Assembly (NCBI GenBank): GCA_029237695.1
Contig: CM055275.1
Coordinates: 89,702,433-89,766,432, forward strand
DNA from: Conchocele bisecta
Taxonomy: Eukaryota; Mollusca; Bivalvia; Lucinida; Thyasiridae
Direction: 5' to 3'
Length of the DNA: 64,000 nt
How positions within the stretch are numbered: the stretch's first letter is position 1; each line of letters begins with the position of its first letter. The notes beneath the pieces are model-generated. The model did not search any database. It had not been told where the DNA came from and was given only the letters and a program-made list of their open reading frames with translations. This document shows positions 1 to 9,763 of the stretch, piece by piece. A program made the translations under genes and the position numbers.

Positions 1-1000
1 CACAGAAAGCAAAACACTGTTCTGGAAGGATCACCGCATTAGTAAAAATGGGAACCCTAATATCTTAAAGAACTTTTAAGGGCAAAGGAACAGCTGAATT
101 AAAACGGTTATTGAACCTACAAGAGGTCCACTTGGCTCCAGAAGCTGTTAATAAAATACAAACTATAAAAAACGAATTGCCAGATCTTGAAAACATAGAA
201 ATGTCTGAATTACCAAGTACAGTTGATGAAACAGAAACACATGTAAAAGAACTCATTGATATATTATCAAAAGAAACATCAACTACAATTACACATGATT
301 TTGAAATTTGACATTAAGAGAACTTAAAGCCTTAAACCAAGCACTGCAACAATTAAGAGGCTCACTAACCAACAACCTTGCCAAGTTAAATGAATTGGAT
401 AAAAGTAAAGATGCTGCAGTGTTAAAGCTGGCAGCTGTAACTACATTTGATTCAGACAGTCCAGATGCAGACCGTGTCGAAAAAGAAATTGCTTTTATTG
501 TATCTGAGCGTGAAGCACGTCTTGAGGCGATTTCAGTTGATAGGGAAGCCTTAAGAACTCAAGTATCCAGAATAAAAGAGACATTCGATAGAATATTACA
601 CAAAGATACCACTTTAAGAGAAAGACTCAAAACTCTCTTCAAAGAAAAGGGGATAACTATTGTTTCTGTTTTGACAGCTATAGGGATTATAATCTCTACT
701 TTAATTTTAAGTATTACTGGAGGTGCAAGTGGTAGTGCAGCCGCTCCAAAACCACCAGGAAAAGGTGGAGCTAAAGAATGGATAAAAAAACAATTAAAAC
801 ATCTGAGTTCATTACTGGGTATGCTAGCAGCGAAGGCTGTAGATGCACTACCCGGAATTATTGGATCAATAGTATCTTGGATATTGAATGCAGCAGGAAA
901 GGCTGTTGGAAGGCTAGCCAATAATTTATGGGTTTTGATTATTACAGTTGCTGGGCTTCTTTATATGGCCGCTAAGGATTATATTTTATCTCGAAAGTAA
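1..1000 (+). pseudogene. Polinton-associated coiled-coil/membrane protein, 5' cut by window edge, frameshifted
   Basis: Three overlapping open segments (about 2-79, 69-311 and 305-1000) lie in different frames but read as consecutive parts of one protein, so frameshifts near 75 and near 300 are inferred. The first two segments are acidic and leucine-rich. The third starts with a charged, coiled-coil-like stretch, then has a hydrophobic segment (GITIVSVLTAIGIIIS), a Gly/Pro-rich linker, an amphipathic/hydrophobic helix pair and a final membrane-like segment (LWVLIITVAGLLYMAA) before a basic C-terminus. This layout matches a family I associate with invertebrate Polintons whose function is unknown. 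No ATG is seen in the window; the true start should be upstream. Its 3' end overlaps the opposing gene at 979 by about 22 bp. Confidence 0.6.
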
Positions 1001-2240
1001 AATAATAGTAGTCCTAACCCAACTGCAATACTACCAGTGACTAGTGCAGTTTTATAATTTTCATGTTTGACTGCTTCTATTTTTTCAGGTATTGTGACTG
1101 TGTTAGTTTTAAAAACTGTAGGAGGAACACTCAAAGGTTTAACATCCAAAGGTTTAACAATACTTTTTTCTGGTGTTTGTACAGGCGGTGGAACTGGTAA
1201 ACTATTTACATCACCATTAAGCCCCACAGTTTGATCACCAATTGCAATTACAATTAAATTATTGTAATTTTGAATACTTCCTATCTGCAAATTCATGTTG
1301 CTTGGGGCCGTATACAAACCAATTCCATATACAAAATCAACTTTTGACCTTGCATATTTTAGTACATTTCGATAGTTTGAAATTATTGTGGGTAAGTCTA
1401 CAGCTCTATTAATTGTATCATTAACATTGGCTAAATATTGTTTTTGCGCATAAAATGCAGTCCCAGTACCAATAATGGAAGTTCTTGTTTGAGATTGAAC
1501 TCCAAGAATTGACCACACATAAACTCTAATACTATCATTTAATCGTTCAACTCCAGCTTGAGTGAACCCAATTGAATTATCTAGAACAAAACTAGTCCAA
1601 GCATTAGTAATATCGACGTGATGGGTAAAAGAATCGTGTACATCAAAAAATGGTGATACCTTACCTCCATGGCTCAATCTATAACCCCCTGAAGGTTTCA
1701 TAAACATTGTAAAACCGCCAAGATTATGATTCCCATGGTGTATTTTTTGTCTGAAATCCTTATTTGGATTAATACCAAATTCAGTGCATATTCTATGGTA
1801 AGCTGAAAGATCAAAATTATTATCATACCAATAATAGCTGTGATCATCTGGTAAAGGAACTTTCTTTGAGCTAAGATTCGAAGTGTTTGATACATAATAT
1901 GAAATTCATATAAGGATCTCAAAAGCGGATCATTTGTAATTGTTAAATGCTGGTTATATGAAACACCGCACCCACAAGTAGCACACCATATTGCAAAGTT
2001 AAATTGATTCTGATACCACCCCATTTGATTATTCATCCAATTGTTATATGCTTTGTTGTTGTTTGAGACATTACCAGTTATTGAGGGGTTTGAAAACCCT
2101 GCTAATGCGTTGGAATATGTAGCTTTGAAACATTTATCTTTTGTAACATAAACATCAACATTGTATAACATTGGAACCGTTTTCAAAGCGTATATATGGT
2201 TGATATTGTAGTTTGCATCTTTATTAAATTTGAATGCCAT
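979..2240 (-). pseudogene. Polinton capsid-type protein candidate with C-terminal membrane segment, frameshifted
   Basis: The start is the ATG at 2240, just across an AT-rich spacer from the divergent penton-like gene. The N-terminal part (2240 to about 1890) contains a Cys/Trp-rich block (FAIWCATCGCGVSYNQHL). The C-terminal part (about 1885 to 979) continues in another frame, so one frameshift is inferred at about 1885. Conserved-looking blocks include SIRVYVWSILGVQSQTR and GIGLYTAPSNMNLQIGS, then a Pro/Val-rich linker and a last hydrophobic helix (ALVTGSIAVGLGLLLFYF). Total length would be about 420 residues. Position next to the penton candidate favours a major-capsid-like role, but the C-terminal membrane helix is unusual for a hexon, so a minor virion membrane protein is the alternative. 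Confidence 0.5.
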
Positions 2241-2294
2241 TGTCGTTTGGTTTTTTAATATATAAATATATATATATATATATTTTAAAAAAAA
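2241..2294. promoter_or_regulatory. Bidirectional AT-rich promoter spacer between divergent capsid-module genes
   Basis: Only 54 bp separate the minus-strand start at 2240 and the plus-strand start at 2295. The spacer is an alternating TA run (about 2259-2282) followed by an A run directly before the ATG. A shared TATA-like core serving both genes is inferred from the geometry; nothing demonstrates activity. Confidence 0.45.
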
Positions 2295-2957
2295 ATGTAT
2301 ATAACTTTAACTGATATTACAAACCCAATTCAATTACAAGAATATATTAATAATACAGATTCTAATCGAGAAATTGGTTTGAAAAGTCTTACATACTGGG
2401 TTGGTTGGTATAATACTTTGCAGGATGAAACATTTGAGTGGTATAGTGTTATAGATGGACCAACTTCAGTGATAATTCCTGCTGGATTATATTCATTTGA
2501 TAGATTAAATAATGTATTAAGTAATGCCGCTTTGTCACTTAGTGTAAACAAATATAATGGGAAATGTACTTTTATAGTTGCACCCGGACACGAGGTTAAT
2601 ATTCCTGAAAATATACTTAATATACTAGATTTTGATATATATCCACACAAGTTTGATAGTGATACTTTTACAAGCGTCAATCCAGTTGATTTTGCTACTA
2701 AATCTATTTATATTTATCTGAATCAAGTTAGTTCATCTCACAATCTATTAGATGGAAATAAAAGTAACATTATTTGTACTGTACCCATAAGCAAAACTAC
2801 GTTTGGGGAATCGGATACAATATCATTTCAACATCCTGAATATAGAAAATTACAAAGTGGTATCATAGACGAGCTAAGAATTGAAGTTAGAGACAATAGT
2901 AATAATGTATTAAATAATCACGGACTGCCAATTTGTATTGTATTTGAAGTAAGATAA
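2295..2957 (+). CDS. Penton-like minor capsid protein candidate of the Polinton
   Basis: An uninterrupted 220-residue frame, the longest intact gene left in this element. It has no signal peptide or membrane helix and is rich in beta-prone residues. The C-terminal block with INNHGLP-like spacing (VLNNHGLPICIVFEVR) is the pattern I associate with Polinton penton/minor capsid proteins, which form single jelly-roll capsomers at the capsid vertices. The start is the only ATG following the A-rich leader, 54 bp from the divergent gene. The next gene on the same strand begins 14 bp after its stop, suggesting co-transcription. The family assignment rests on recalled C-terminal pattern and context, not on a search. 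Confidence 0.6.
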   Translation: MYITLTDITNPIQLQEYINNTDSNREIGLKSLTYWVGWYNTLQDETFEWYSVIDGPTSVIIPAGLYSFDRLNNVLSNAALSLSVNKYNGKCTFIVAPGHEVNIPENILNILDFDIYPHKFDSDTFTSVNPVDFATKSIYIYLNQVSSSHNLLDGNKSNIICTVPISKTTFGESDTISFQHPEYRKLQSGIIDELRIEVRDNSNNVLNNHGLPICIVFEVR

Positions 2958-2970
2958 ACAATAAAGTAAA

Positions 2971-3515
2971 ATGTCTATATATGGAGATACAAACTATCAC
3001 GCAACGAAATCATACAATGATACAGTCGATGAGTTGATTAAAAAGAAAATGAATGAGTTTGCTACTCTTGTAAAAGATAAAATGTATGTCCCAAACCTAA
3101 AAAAAAAATACATGACCTTAAGCAAGGTAAACCTATAATAACTCTATGGGCAGAAGAATCTGGTCCATTACGTGATGGCTCTTATGAATTTGCATTTGGA
3201 AATGGTGTTTCTGGTTCAGCGCATGGAAACTGTGGTTATACTATGTTGTGTAGTGGGAGAGCTTTACGAATGGGTTTATGCATTGTCACAAGAGATGGAT
3301 TTGCAACCGATGAAGTTAAAATTGGGATTAGTATTAATGGCACCCCAAATGTGAATGCAACTTTAACAAAACATAAAGGACAGCGTTCGGCATATACAAT
3401 ATTTCAAACTCCAATCGAGCTTGCTTCTGGAAGTGTATTAAATTTCGTTTCACTTACAACATATAGTAGAGCTTCCATTTCAATTGTAAATGTATTGATT
3501 GAATTAGATATTTAA
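2971..3515 (+). pseudogene. Small beta-rich Polinton virion-type protein, frameshift at an A10 tract
   Basis: The ATG at 2971 opens a frame with a short lysine-rich N-terminus that stops soon after an A10 run at 3099-3108. From there an overlapping frame continues to a stop at 3515 and carries the main domain (LWAEESGPLRDGSYEFAFGN through to a C-terminus ending VNVLIELDI). Together they would give about 180 residues. The beta-rich, Gly/Asn-containing body with a hydrophobic last strand suggests a compact sandwich domain, perhaps a receptor-knob or fibre-like virion part, but that is inference. The break lies exactly in a homopolymer, so a sequencing error, a real indel or a slip site are all possible. 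Confidence 0.5.
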
Positions 3516-3528
3516 ATTATGAAAATAA

Positions 3529-4114
3529 ATGAGTAATAAAACTGTATCCACAGCTACCAGTTGAGGAGAATAGAACAGAACATTTTAGGCTTAGTGAAAT
3601 AAGTGCTTTAAAACATAAGCTAGAAAATGAGGTTGAGACAAGGAAAACAATACGAAATAAATATAAAAGAGCTCTGAACATATTAAATGGTGTTCAGTCT
3701 GGATAAACTACTGTTGGTCTGGTAATGGGTGGGACGAGTTCCGGGCTATTATTAACTGTTGTAGGAGTGCCCGTTTCCTTGGGCCTTGGTATTGCGGGTA
3801 GTATATGTGGTGTATTTGCATTAACAAGCAAATTTGTTAATACTAAACTACTGAAAAAGGCTGAAAAACATGATGAAATATGTATACTTGCAATGGCAAA
3901 ACTTAATTTTATTGCAAATAAAGTTTCCACTGCATTACAAGATGGTAATGTATCTGATGAAGAATTTAAATTGATCATGGGAGAGATGGATAAATATGAA
4001 CAAATGAAAGCAGATGTTAGAAAACCTATAAAGGTTGAGATTTCTGCTGAAGAAAAAAAAATATTACGAGAGCAAATCAAAACAGACATGTTAAAAAATA
4101 TAAATTGGCACTAA
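3529..4114 (+). pseudogene. Polinton small hydrophobic/alpha-helical protein, frameshift plus stop
   Basis: The gene starts at an ATG 14 bp after the preceding stop. Its first codons run into a stop at about 3562, while an overlapping frame encodes a charged helical segment (LSEISALKHKLENEVE). That frame meets a TAA at 3704-3706, then resumes in the same frame with a Gly-rich hydrophobic segment (VVGVPVSLGLGIAGSICGVF) and a long charged helix containing SDEEFKLIMGEMDKYEQM. So one frameshift near 3550 and one in-frame stop are visible. I recognise the layout as a recurrent Polinton-encoded family of unknown role, possibly membrane-active because of the Gly-rich hairpin. Confidence 0.55.
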
Positions 4115-4168
4115 ATTTTGACTTTGATTTGAGTGCGGTCGGGTAAAAAAAAAAGGTTTAAAAGTTTT

Positions 4169-4498
4169 TCAACAGACAAAATCAAAAGCATGATACTTAT
4201 TGTTCTTATTGTTTTTACCTTGCTTCAACCCTAATGGTCTTACATAGTATGGCAACTCATTATTTTTAGATTTAGCTTGTTCAATTTTAGATTTAAGATG
4301 GAGTGGTGTCCATGCTTCAGTTTCATCATTTAATGTTAAAATCATAGCTTCACCATTAATAGTATCCACACATCTGTAATCTGTAATAGTATATATTTCA
4401 TTCTGTTTTAAATCTGCCCATTTAATTGTATTATATTCATGTTCCTTGCACCTTTCTTCAAACTTGGCCAGTGTGATTTGTTGATTAATTTTTGTGTT
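4169..4498 (-). CDS. Small Polinton protein (OB-fold-like pattern), start codon not found
   Basis: The minus-strand frame is open from a stop at 4499-4501 down to the stop at 4169. The only in-frame ATG is at 4369, but the residues upstream of it (EIYTITDYRCVD) look like part of the same domain, so the original start near 4498 seems to have been lost. The protein would be about 110 residues: a beta-rich core (GEAMILTLNDETEAWTPLHL) followed by a basic tail (GLKQGKNNKNNKYHAFDF). The pattern suggests a compact nucleic-acid-binding barrel, but this is a guess. It lies head-to-head with the integrase gene, 37 bp away. Confidence 0.45.
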   Translation of the reverse strand, partial: NTKINQQITLAKFEERCKEHEYNTIKWADLKQNEIYTITDYRCVDTINGEAMILTLNDETEAWTPLHLKSKIEQAKSKNNELPYYVRPLGLKQGKNNKNNKYHAFDFVC

Positions 4499-4535
4499 TT
4501 ATGTTATAGAAATGTATCTTAAATAGAAAACAAAA

Positions 4536-5441
4536 ATGGAGAACATTTATTACAGTCCTAAAGGATTTTGGAAAGGTTTAACAGCTGTTAAGAAATTAGC
4601 AAAAGCAGCTAAATTAAGTGATAAAGAAGCATTGAATTTCTTAAAGAAACAAGCGGTATGGCAGATTTATTTACCTGCATCAAAGAAAATAGTGAGGCCA
4701 AAGTTTGATGTTTCTAATAAGAATGAAGTTCATCAAGCGGATTTATTATTCCTACCACATGACACTGTTGGTCGAAAAACATATACGTATGCATTGACTG
4801 TTGTTGATATTGCTAGTAGATATAAAGAGGCAGAACCACTGACTTCATAGGACAGCAAGGAAGTTGCTAAAGCTTTTGAAAATATTTATAAAAGAAAACT
4901 AACATATCCAAACTTATTGCAAGTAGACCCTGGGAGAGAATTTATGGGTGCTGTTACATAGTTCATGGATAAACATAATGTAAATATAAGACGCGGTAGA
5001 AGAGAAATTCATAGAGACCAAGCCATTGTTGAAAGATTTAATAAGACACTAGCTGAAATATTATTTGGTTATCAGTATGCTAAGGAGTTGGACAATCCTA
5101 ATAAACGAAATAGGGAATGGGTTAAGAGACTACCAGCGGTAATCACTGCAATAAATTCGGAGACGAAAAAACCCTCTCCAATTGAAATTAAAACATTAAA
5201 AGACGACCCTATCTGTCCTACTGTAAACTTACGATATTTATACCAACCTGGAGAACAAGAAGGTGGAGGCAGGCGTAGAGCTACGGACCCGATATGGAGT
5301 GCTGATATTCACAAGATTGATTATCATGTTATTACACAAGGTATAAGAGTGTATTATTTGAAGGCACCGGCACCAAAGAGAGGCTTTGTAAAGGAAGAGC
5401 TTCTTATTGTTCCGGCTGATACCCAAACGCGTATGTCATGA
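4536..5441 (+). pseudogene. Polinton integrase (rve/DDE superfamily) with two in-frame TAG stops
   Basis: One reading frame runs from the ATG at 4536 to a stop at 5439-5441 but is broken by TAG at 4848-4850 and TAG at 4959-4961. Motifs of the DDE core are visible: first Asp in HQADLLFLP, second Asp in LQVDPGREFMG, and the Glu in DQAIVERFNKTL. The C-terminal part is basic and beta-rich, where Polinton integrases carry a chromo/SH3-like module. The enzyme would join element ends to host DNA in the nucleus. Both stops are single-base changes from a sense codon, so the rest of the protein is well kept and the decay looks recent. The 3' end overlaps the convergent polymerase gene. Confidence 0.85.
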
Positions 5442-8400
5442 TACCATCGGGTGCAATGTATCGTTTTGTGTCGAGTGGTGAGAGTGTTGTTTTGTTCATT
5501 GTTAGTCCGTATATTTTATGGTGTATGGAACGTAGCATATTCATTTTATGAGTGTATGTTTTCTTGTTGAAAAGTGCATCTTTGTAATTTTCAAAGTTTA
5601 TTTGTTTTTTGATTACATATTTTTTGTTACTCCCTGTGTTTTCTTGATGAGTTGTTCATCTGCTCGTAATATAGAGTATAGCTTTGGGCGTAGACCAATA
5701 TATTCTGCTATTGAAGTGCCAACACATTCATCTTTCATTTTGCCTATTACTTTTTTGTTTGTTCATCATAAAGTGGATGGTCTTTTGGATAATCAGAGAA
5801 GTCATATTCATCTTTCATCTTAGACATATCTTTGTATGCATCTATTGTTTTGATGTCAACTAATAAACTGTCGGTGTCTGTATTCAACAAGGTGCAGTTT
5901 TCGTTATATTTCTTTTTCAGTTTGTTATAGTACCAGTCGTACATTAGATGTTTTGATAAGTCTAAGACAGACATGCCAACATAGATTGGCTTGTTTAGCG
6001 TTAGTTTAGTTTTGTTTACATGTATAGCAGATAATTCATCTGAGAATTTGACACGTCTATTGAAATTAGGTTTAGCTATGATTTTTCTTAGTCTTTCGTT
6101 TTCGGTTCCATCTGTTCTTACTAGTTGGATATCTGATATTTTTCGTAGGTTCTTCATAGTTTTTCCGAATACAGCGTTGTTCATTAGTTTATAGAAATCT
6201 TTTTCAAATGCAGACTTTTCTTTTTTACGTAATTCTGTGTTTAGACGAATGTATGGTTCCACCCATGGTTTTTCATTGAATTCTAAGGCTCGATGTACTT
6301 TAGTGAGTTTTAGGCCAAGAGATATGTACAACTGTAGGTTTCTGTAGTGTAATACATATTTATTTTTGTTATTTAGATTTGGGACAAGTTTCTCTATGTT
6401 TATCATATTGTTATTGTTAAGAAGTTCTGTTTGATATTCTGATAACCATTCTTTTTTTATTGCTAGTTTCTCAGGTGCAAGTGGATAATCGTTGTGTAGT
6501 TTATGTAGGCTTTTTGGGTATTCTAGGTCTACTTCAAGGACTAAACCTTTGCCTGGTTTTGATTGAGCAACTGTGTTTCTACTGTTTAAGGGTTTCCACT
6601 TGAAACCGGAGTACGGTAAAGGTTGACTCATTGCCCATCCGTATTGGTTATTTGCGTCGTATTACATGATGTGATTGTTTTCTTCAGTTGGATTGTAATC
6701 AGCTACAAGAGGATTGTTTGCTTTTGCATGTCTTTTGGATACCATACTTATACCGCCACGCATACCTTTTTCTATGAATAAATGCATATCAATATCTGTT
6801 AGTAGTTCTAGGTTTATTTGAGTGTGTTTTAGTAATGCATCCCATGATAGACCTGGAGCTGTATAGTAGTGTAATGGGTCAAGTTTGTATGCATTTATAC
6901 ATGTTTTCCTAAATGTTTGGAATACATCAGCAAGTAGAACAACATCAGTTTTAAGGTATAAATCATGATAATCTCCAAGGGTTTTAAAGTTGAACACTTT
7001 CCATACCTTTTGTGCGTGTTCATAGTCTTTTTGATTGATACTTTCATTTGTAAGACTGCTGCAAAATGTATCTATAGGTGGTAATTGTGTTTCATTGAAT
7101 CTTTCTTTGTTGCTCATATATTCATAAGGGTAAACTCCTTTACGTAAAAGTAGATTTGTTTTATTGTTGAAGACATTGTTGGTGATTTTAAAATCTGATT
7201 TATCTGTTGCATCTACTAACTTTTCAAGTGATGAAGACATGAATTGGAAACTGTCTAAGAACTTGAGTTGTCCAATGCTAAATGAGATGTACTTTTCAGT
7301 ATTGGTTGGAATACAAGTTATGTTGCGGTTTGCTGTGTGTATTTTTTGCATTATAAGATGACTATCATATCCTTTTAGGTTGTGGAATACTACAGGGATT
7401 TTAGTTGTGCCTGGTTTTATCTTGAGTTTTAGGTTGCAGTTTTTGTGTGCGGCTCCTCTGTATTTACCTGTGAAATGGCAGTGGTCTCTTAATTTTGTAT
7501 CGTTTAGTTCTGTTTCCCATATCCAACAATGGGTTGCACTTTCATAATCTTTGGTGTTTTGTTCTGTCATTGTTATTTGAGTTGGATGGGTAAAAGTGTT
7601 GTTGATGTTGCTTGTTTCACATTTCAAATGGTTTAAGAATGTTTCAACTACATCTTCACCTCTGTATATTTCTGGTTTTTCTGCTTTGCCATCATACCGC
7701 ACAACTTGATATCCAAAACCACAAGCTTCATGTTCACTTGTTATTTCTGATTTGTCGCCAGCAGGTTTGTTTTCAGGGGTTATTATGCTTTCAAAGTCCG
7801 CATAGATTACATATGGAACTGGTAGTTGGTTTTGATGGTTTTTGAATTTTATATGGTTGTTATCTTTTTTAGGGCATTTCTATTTTTGTTGCAGTTTTGT
7901 TGATGCCATCACAATCTTCTTTATGCTTGAGTAGTAAGTCTTCTTGTGAGAATCCATATAGGCAACGTTCACAGAAGTATGTTTTGTTTTTGTGTTTATT
8001 TTGATCTACGAGTAGTCTGTTTAGGTTTTTAATCCAACAATAATGATATTGCGTTTGTTTCTTTGGTTCTTCACCTTCTTCGTCTTGTGATATTAATAGT
8101 AAATTAATTCTATTCAATTCTGTTGGTTGATCTGATATGTAATATGGGAATATGCTTATTTTCTCTGTCTTTTTTGTTATTGTGTATCCATAAACATTTA
8201 TTGCAAGATTGTTCTGTTTTTCCGCTTTTGGTATTTGGTTTATTGGGGTTGGAAAATCGATCTCCTTCAAGTTCATATTGTCTTTGTTTTTTGTTTAGCT
8301 GTAAATATTATTATAGTGGCTTTTTGCTGGATATATAGCGGATGTCAGAGCCCATCTAAAACATTCATTATCATTATTCTTTACATTGATTATTGCTTTT

Positions 8401-8834
8401 TTATTTAACAATGGTTTGGGTAAAGGGATATATGAAGAGCCTTTGAGTGGTTCATATTTTGCAATGTTTAATTACAGTTTAATACAGTGTTCAATCTCTA
8501 GGCCTGATGCTGTATTTGTAAATTTTTCAATCCAAGTTTGCAGATAAGAAGTTTGATTATTATAAAATTCAACTACTTTAGATCCATCAAGAGCAGTACT
8601 TTGTTCTACATGGGTTTGTCCGATGACATACTTTCTTTCTCCACTGTTTTCATCTTTGAAATTTTTTAGAGAAATGCCAATTGAAAACTTTATTCCATTG
8701 TATTCTTTTATATCTTGATTGATTTGTTTTATTATAACAGATTGATTTTCATCGAATAGAACAGAAGGATCTTTATATTTCTTTGCATTGATTTCATATG
8801 ACTTGAAATAAGCACACAATGGCTTGTCAACCAA
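5404..8834 (-). pseudogene. Protein-primed family B DNA polymerase of the Polinton, multiply broken
   Basis: Consecutive minus-strand segments (8834-8472, about 8470-8290, 8276-7869, about 7865-6662, 6658-5747 and about 5745-5404) read as one polymerase of about 1,100 residues. Breaks: frameshifts near 8470, 8285, 7868, 5747 and 5605, and an in-frame TAA at 6662-6664. Visible marks are a C2H2-like finger (FCERCLYGFSQEDLLLKH), the exonuclease-I block YADFES, motif A (YDANNQYGWAM), motif B (KLMNNAVFGKTM) and motif C (NTDTDSLLV). The enzyme copies the linear element from terminal-protein primers. An N-terminal region before the finger is present, as in other Polinton polymerases. The 3' end overlaps the integrase gene tail to tail. 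Confidence 0.9.
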
Positions 8835-8844
8835 TTTTAATTAT

Positions 8845-8952
8845 TTTTCACGATTTATGGATCGTGGGGCTGGGATTGGTTTTTCACGATTTATGGATCG
8901 TGGGGCTGGGATTCGTTTTTTGATCTGGGGGCTGGAATTGGCTTTTCAATCT
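8845..8952. repeat. 36-bp tandem duplication with a degenerate third copy
   Basis: Units at 8845-8880 and 8881-8916 differ at one base; a shorter, diverged copy follows at about 8917-8945. The unit is 12 codons long, so it keeps frame, and on the minus strand it encodes a Pro-rich tail that ends in a stop in each copy. It separates the polymerase start at 8834 from the small gene at 8884-9111. Confidence 0.8.
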
Positions 8953-9111
8953 TTGTTTGGTTAAGTTTCTCTTTCCTTCTTTGCTTCTTTTTTCGACGTC
9001 TTTCCCTACGGTTTTCTTCCACAAAGCATCAATCATCTTTCGCAATTGCTCATCATTAATAACTCTATCACGATACAGTTTCAGAATATCTTGTACATCT
9101 TCAGCGCTCAT
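8884..9111 (-). CDS. Small basic helical Polinton protein, unknown
   Basis: The ATG at 9111 opens 75 codons. The first half is a predicted charged helix (MSAEDVQDILKLYRDRV), the second half is Lys/Arg/Gln-rich and ends in the Pro-rich sequence supplied by the 36-bp tandem repeat. No family is recognised. It is transcribed toward the polymerase gene with only 49 bp between them and could be a short regulator, or a detached N-terminal piece of the polymerase. The start is supported by the AT-rich spacer shared with the divergent gene at 9191. Confidence 0.4.
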   Translation of the reverse strand: MSAEDVQDILKLYRDRVINDEQLRKMIDALWKKTVGKDVEKRSKEGKRNLTKQRLKSQFQPPDQKTNPSPTIHKS

Positions 9112-9190
9112 TTTTCTTTTTAATCTTTGTTTTATTATAATATTATTTCTTATTTAATAGAAAAATTAGTGTATATATAACGTAAAAAAA
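9112..9190. promoter_or_regulatory. Second bidirectional AT-rich promoter spacer of the Polinton
   Basis: A 79-bp spacer between divergent starts at 9111 and 9191 contains a TATATATAA box at 9171-9179 and an A run directly before the ATG at 9191. It resembles the spacer at 2241-2294, suggesting one promoter type for the element. Confidence 0.45.
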
Positions 9191-9475
9191 ATGGAAGAAA
9201 TAAATATAAACATGTGCCAATACAAAAATATCCATTCAGATAAACCATGCACGATAAAATCAGTGAAAAACTCAATATACTGTGCAACCCATAAATTTAG
9301 AGTAAAAAAGAATATCCCCTTGAAACCATGCCTAGTGTGTGGAAAGTGTACTTGTGCTATGTATCAAGTGTGTGGAAAGTGTGGGGCAAATAGAGTTTGG
9401 GCCTTAAATGGATACTATAAAATAGAGAAACCATTCAGACAAGAGTCTGCCAGACTTAGGAAGATTGTGATATAG
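9191..9475 (+). CDS. Cys-rich small zinc-ribbon-like Polinton protein
   Basis: An intact 94-residue frame with ten cysteines. Spacing includes a CxxCxC block (CLVCGKCTC) followed by CGKCG, plus an upstream Cys/His pair (YCATHKF). This is what a pair of small zinc-binding sites would look like, pointing to nucleic-acid or protein binding; no family is recognised. It is the last gene before the element's right end and is divergently transcribed from 9111. Its reading frame is clean while the large genes are broken, but it is too short for that to prove selection. Confidence 0.5.
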   Translation: MEEININMCQYKNIHSDKPCTIKSVKNSIYCATHKFRVKKNIPLKPCLVCGKCTCAMYQVCGKCGANRVWALNGYYKIEKPFRQESARLRKIVI

Positions 9476-9526
9476 CGGTTTCGCGGTTCATTGCATATAT
9501 TTTGCTGAAGATTATGGTTTTCGTAC

Positions 9527-9739
9527 AAAGCAACTATATAGTTTGGTATATCAAGTATTATTTTGGTATATTCCTAGTCTCAAAGGCTGAGAAGTTTACA
9601 ATTGAGATTATGTCGCAAGATTTTTCATATAAAGTACAAAATACCAAACAATATAGTAGTTTTGTATTTTTATATATTTAAACTTCTAACCTCAGGGTCT
9701 GAGAACGATACAATATAGATTAAGTCGCAGGCGCCTCAT
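9527..9739. repeat. Subterminal direct and inverted repeats at the Polinton right end
   Basis: Two related segments of about 50 bp at 9579-9628 and 9691-9739 both carry the pattern CTCA-x-GGxCTGAGAA followed by ATxGAxxTAxGTCGCA. In addition ACTATATAGTTTGGTA (about 9534-9549) is mirrored by TACCAAACAATATAGT (about 9641-9656). No matching left end is in the window, so a true terminal inverted repeat cannot be confirmed. The stretch from 9476 to 9764 has no gene. Confidence 0.5.
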
Positions 9740-9763
9740 AATCTATATATATACAATAAAATG

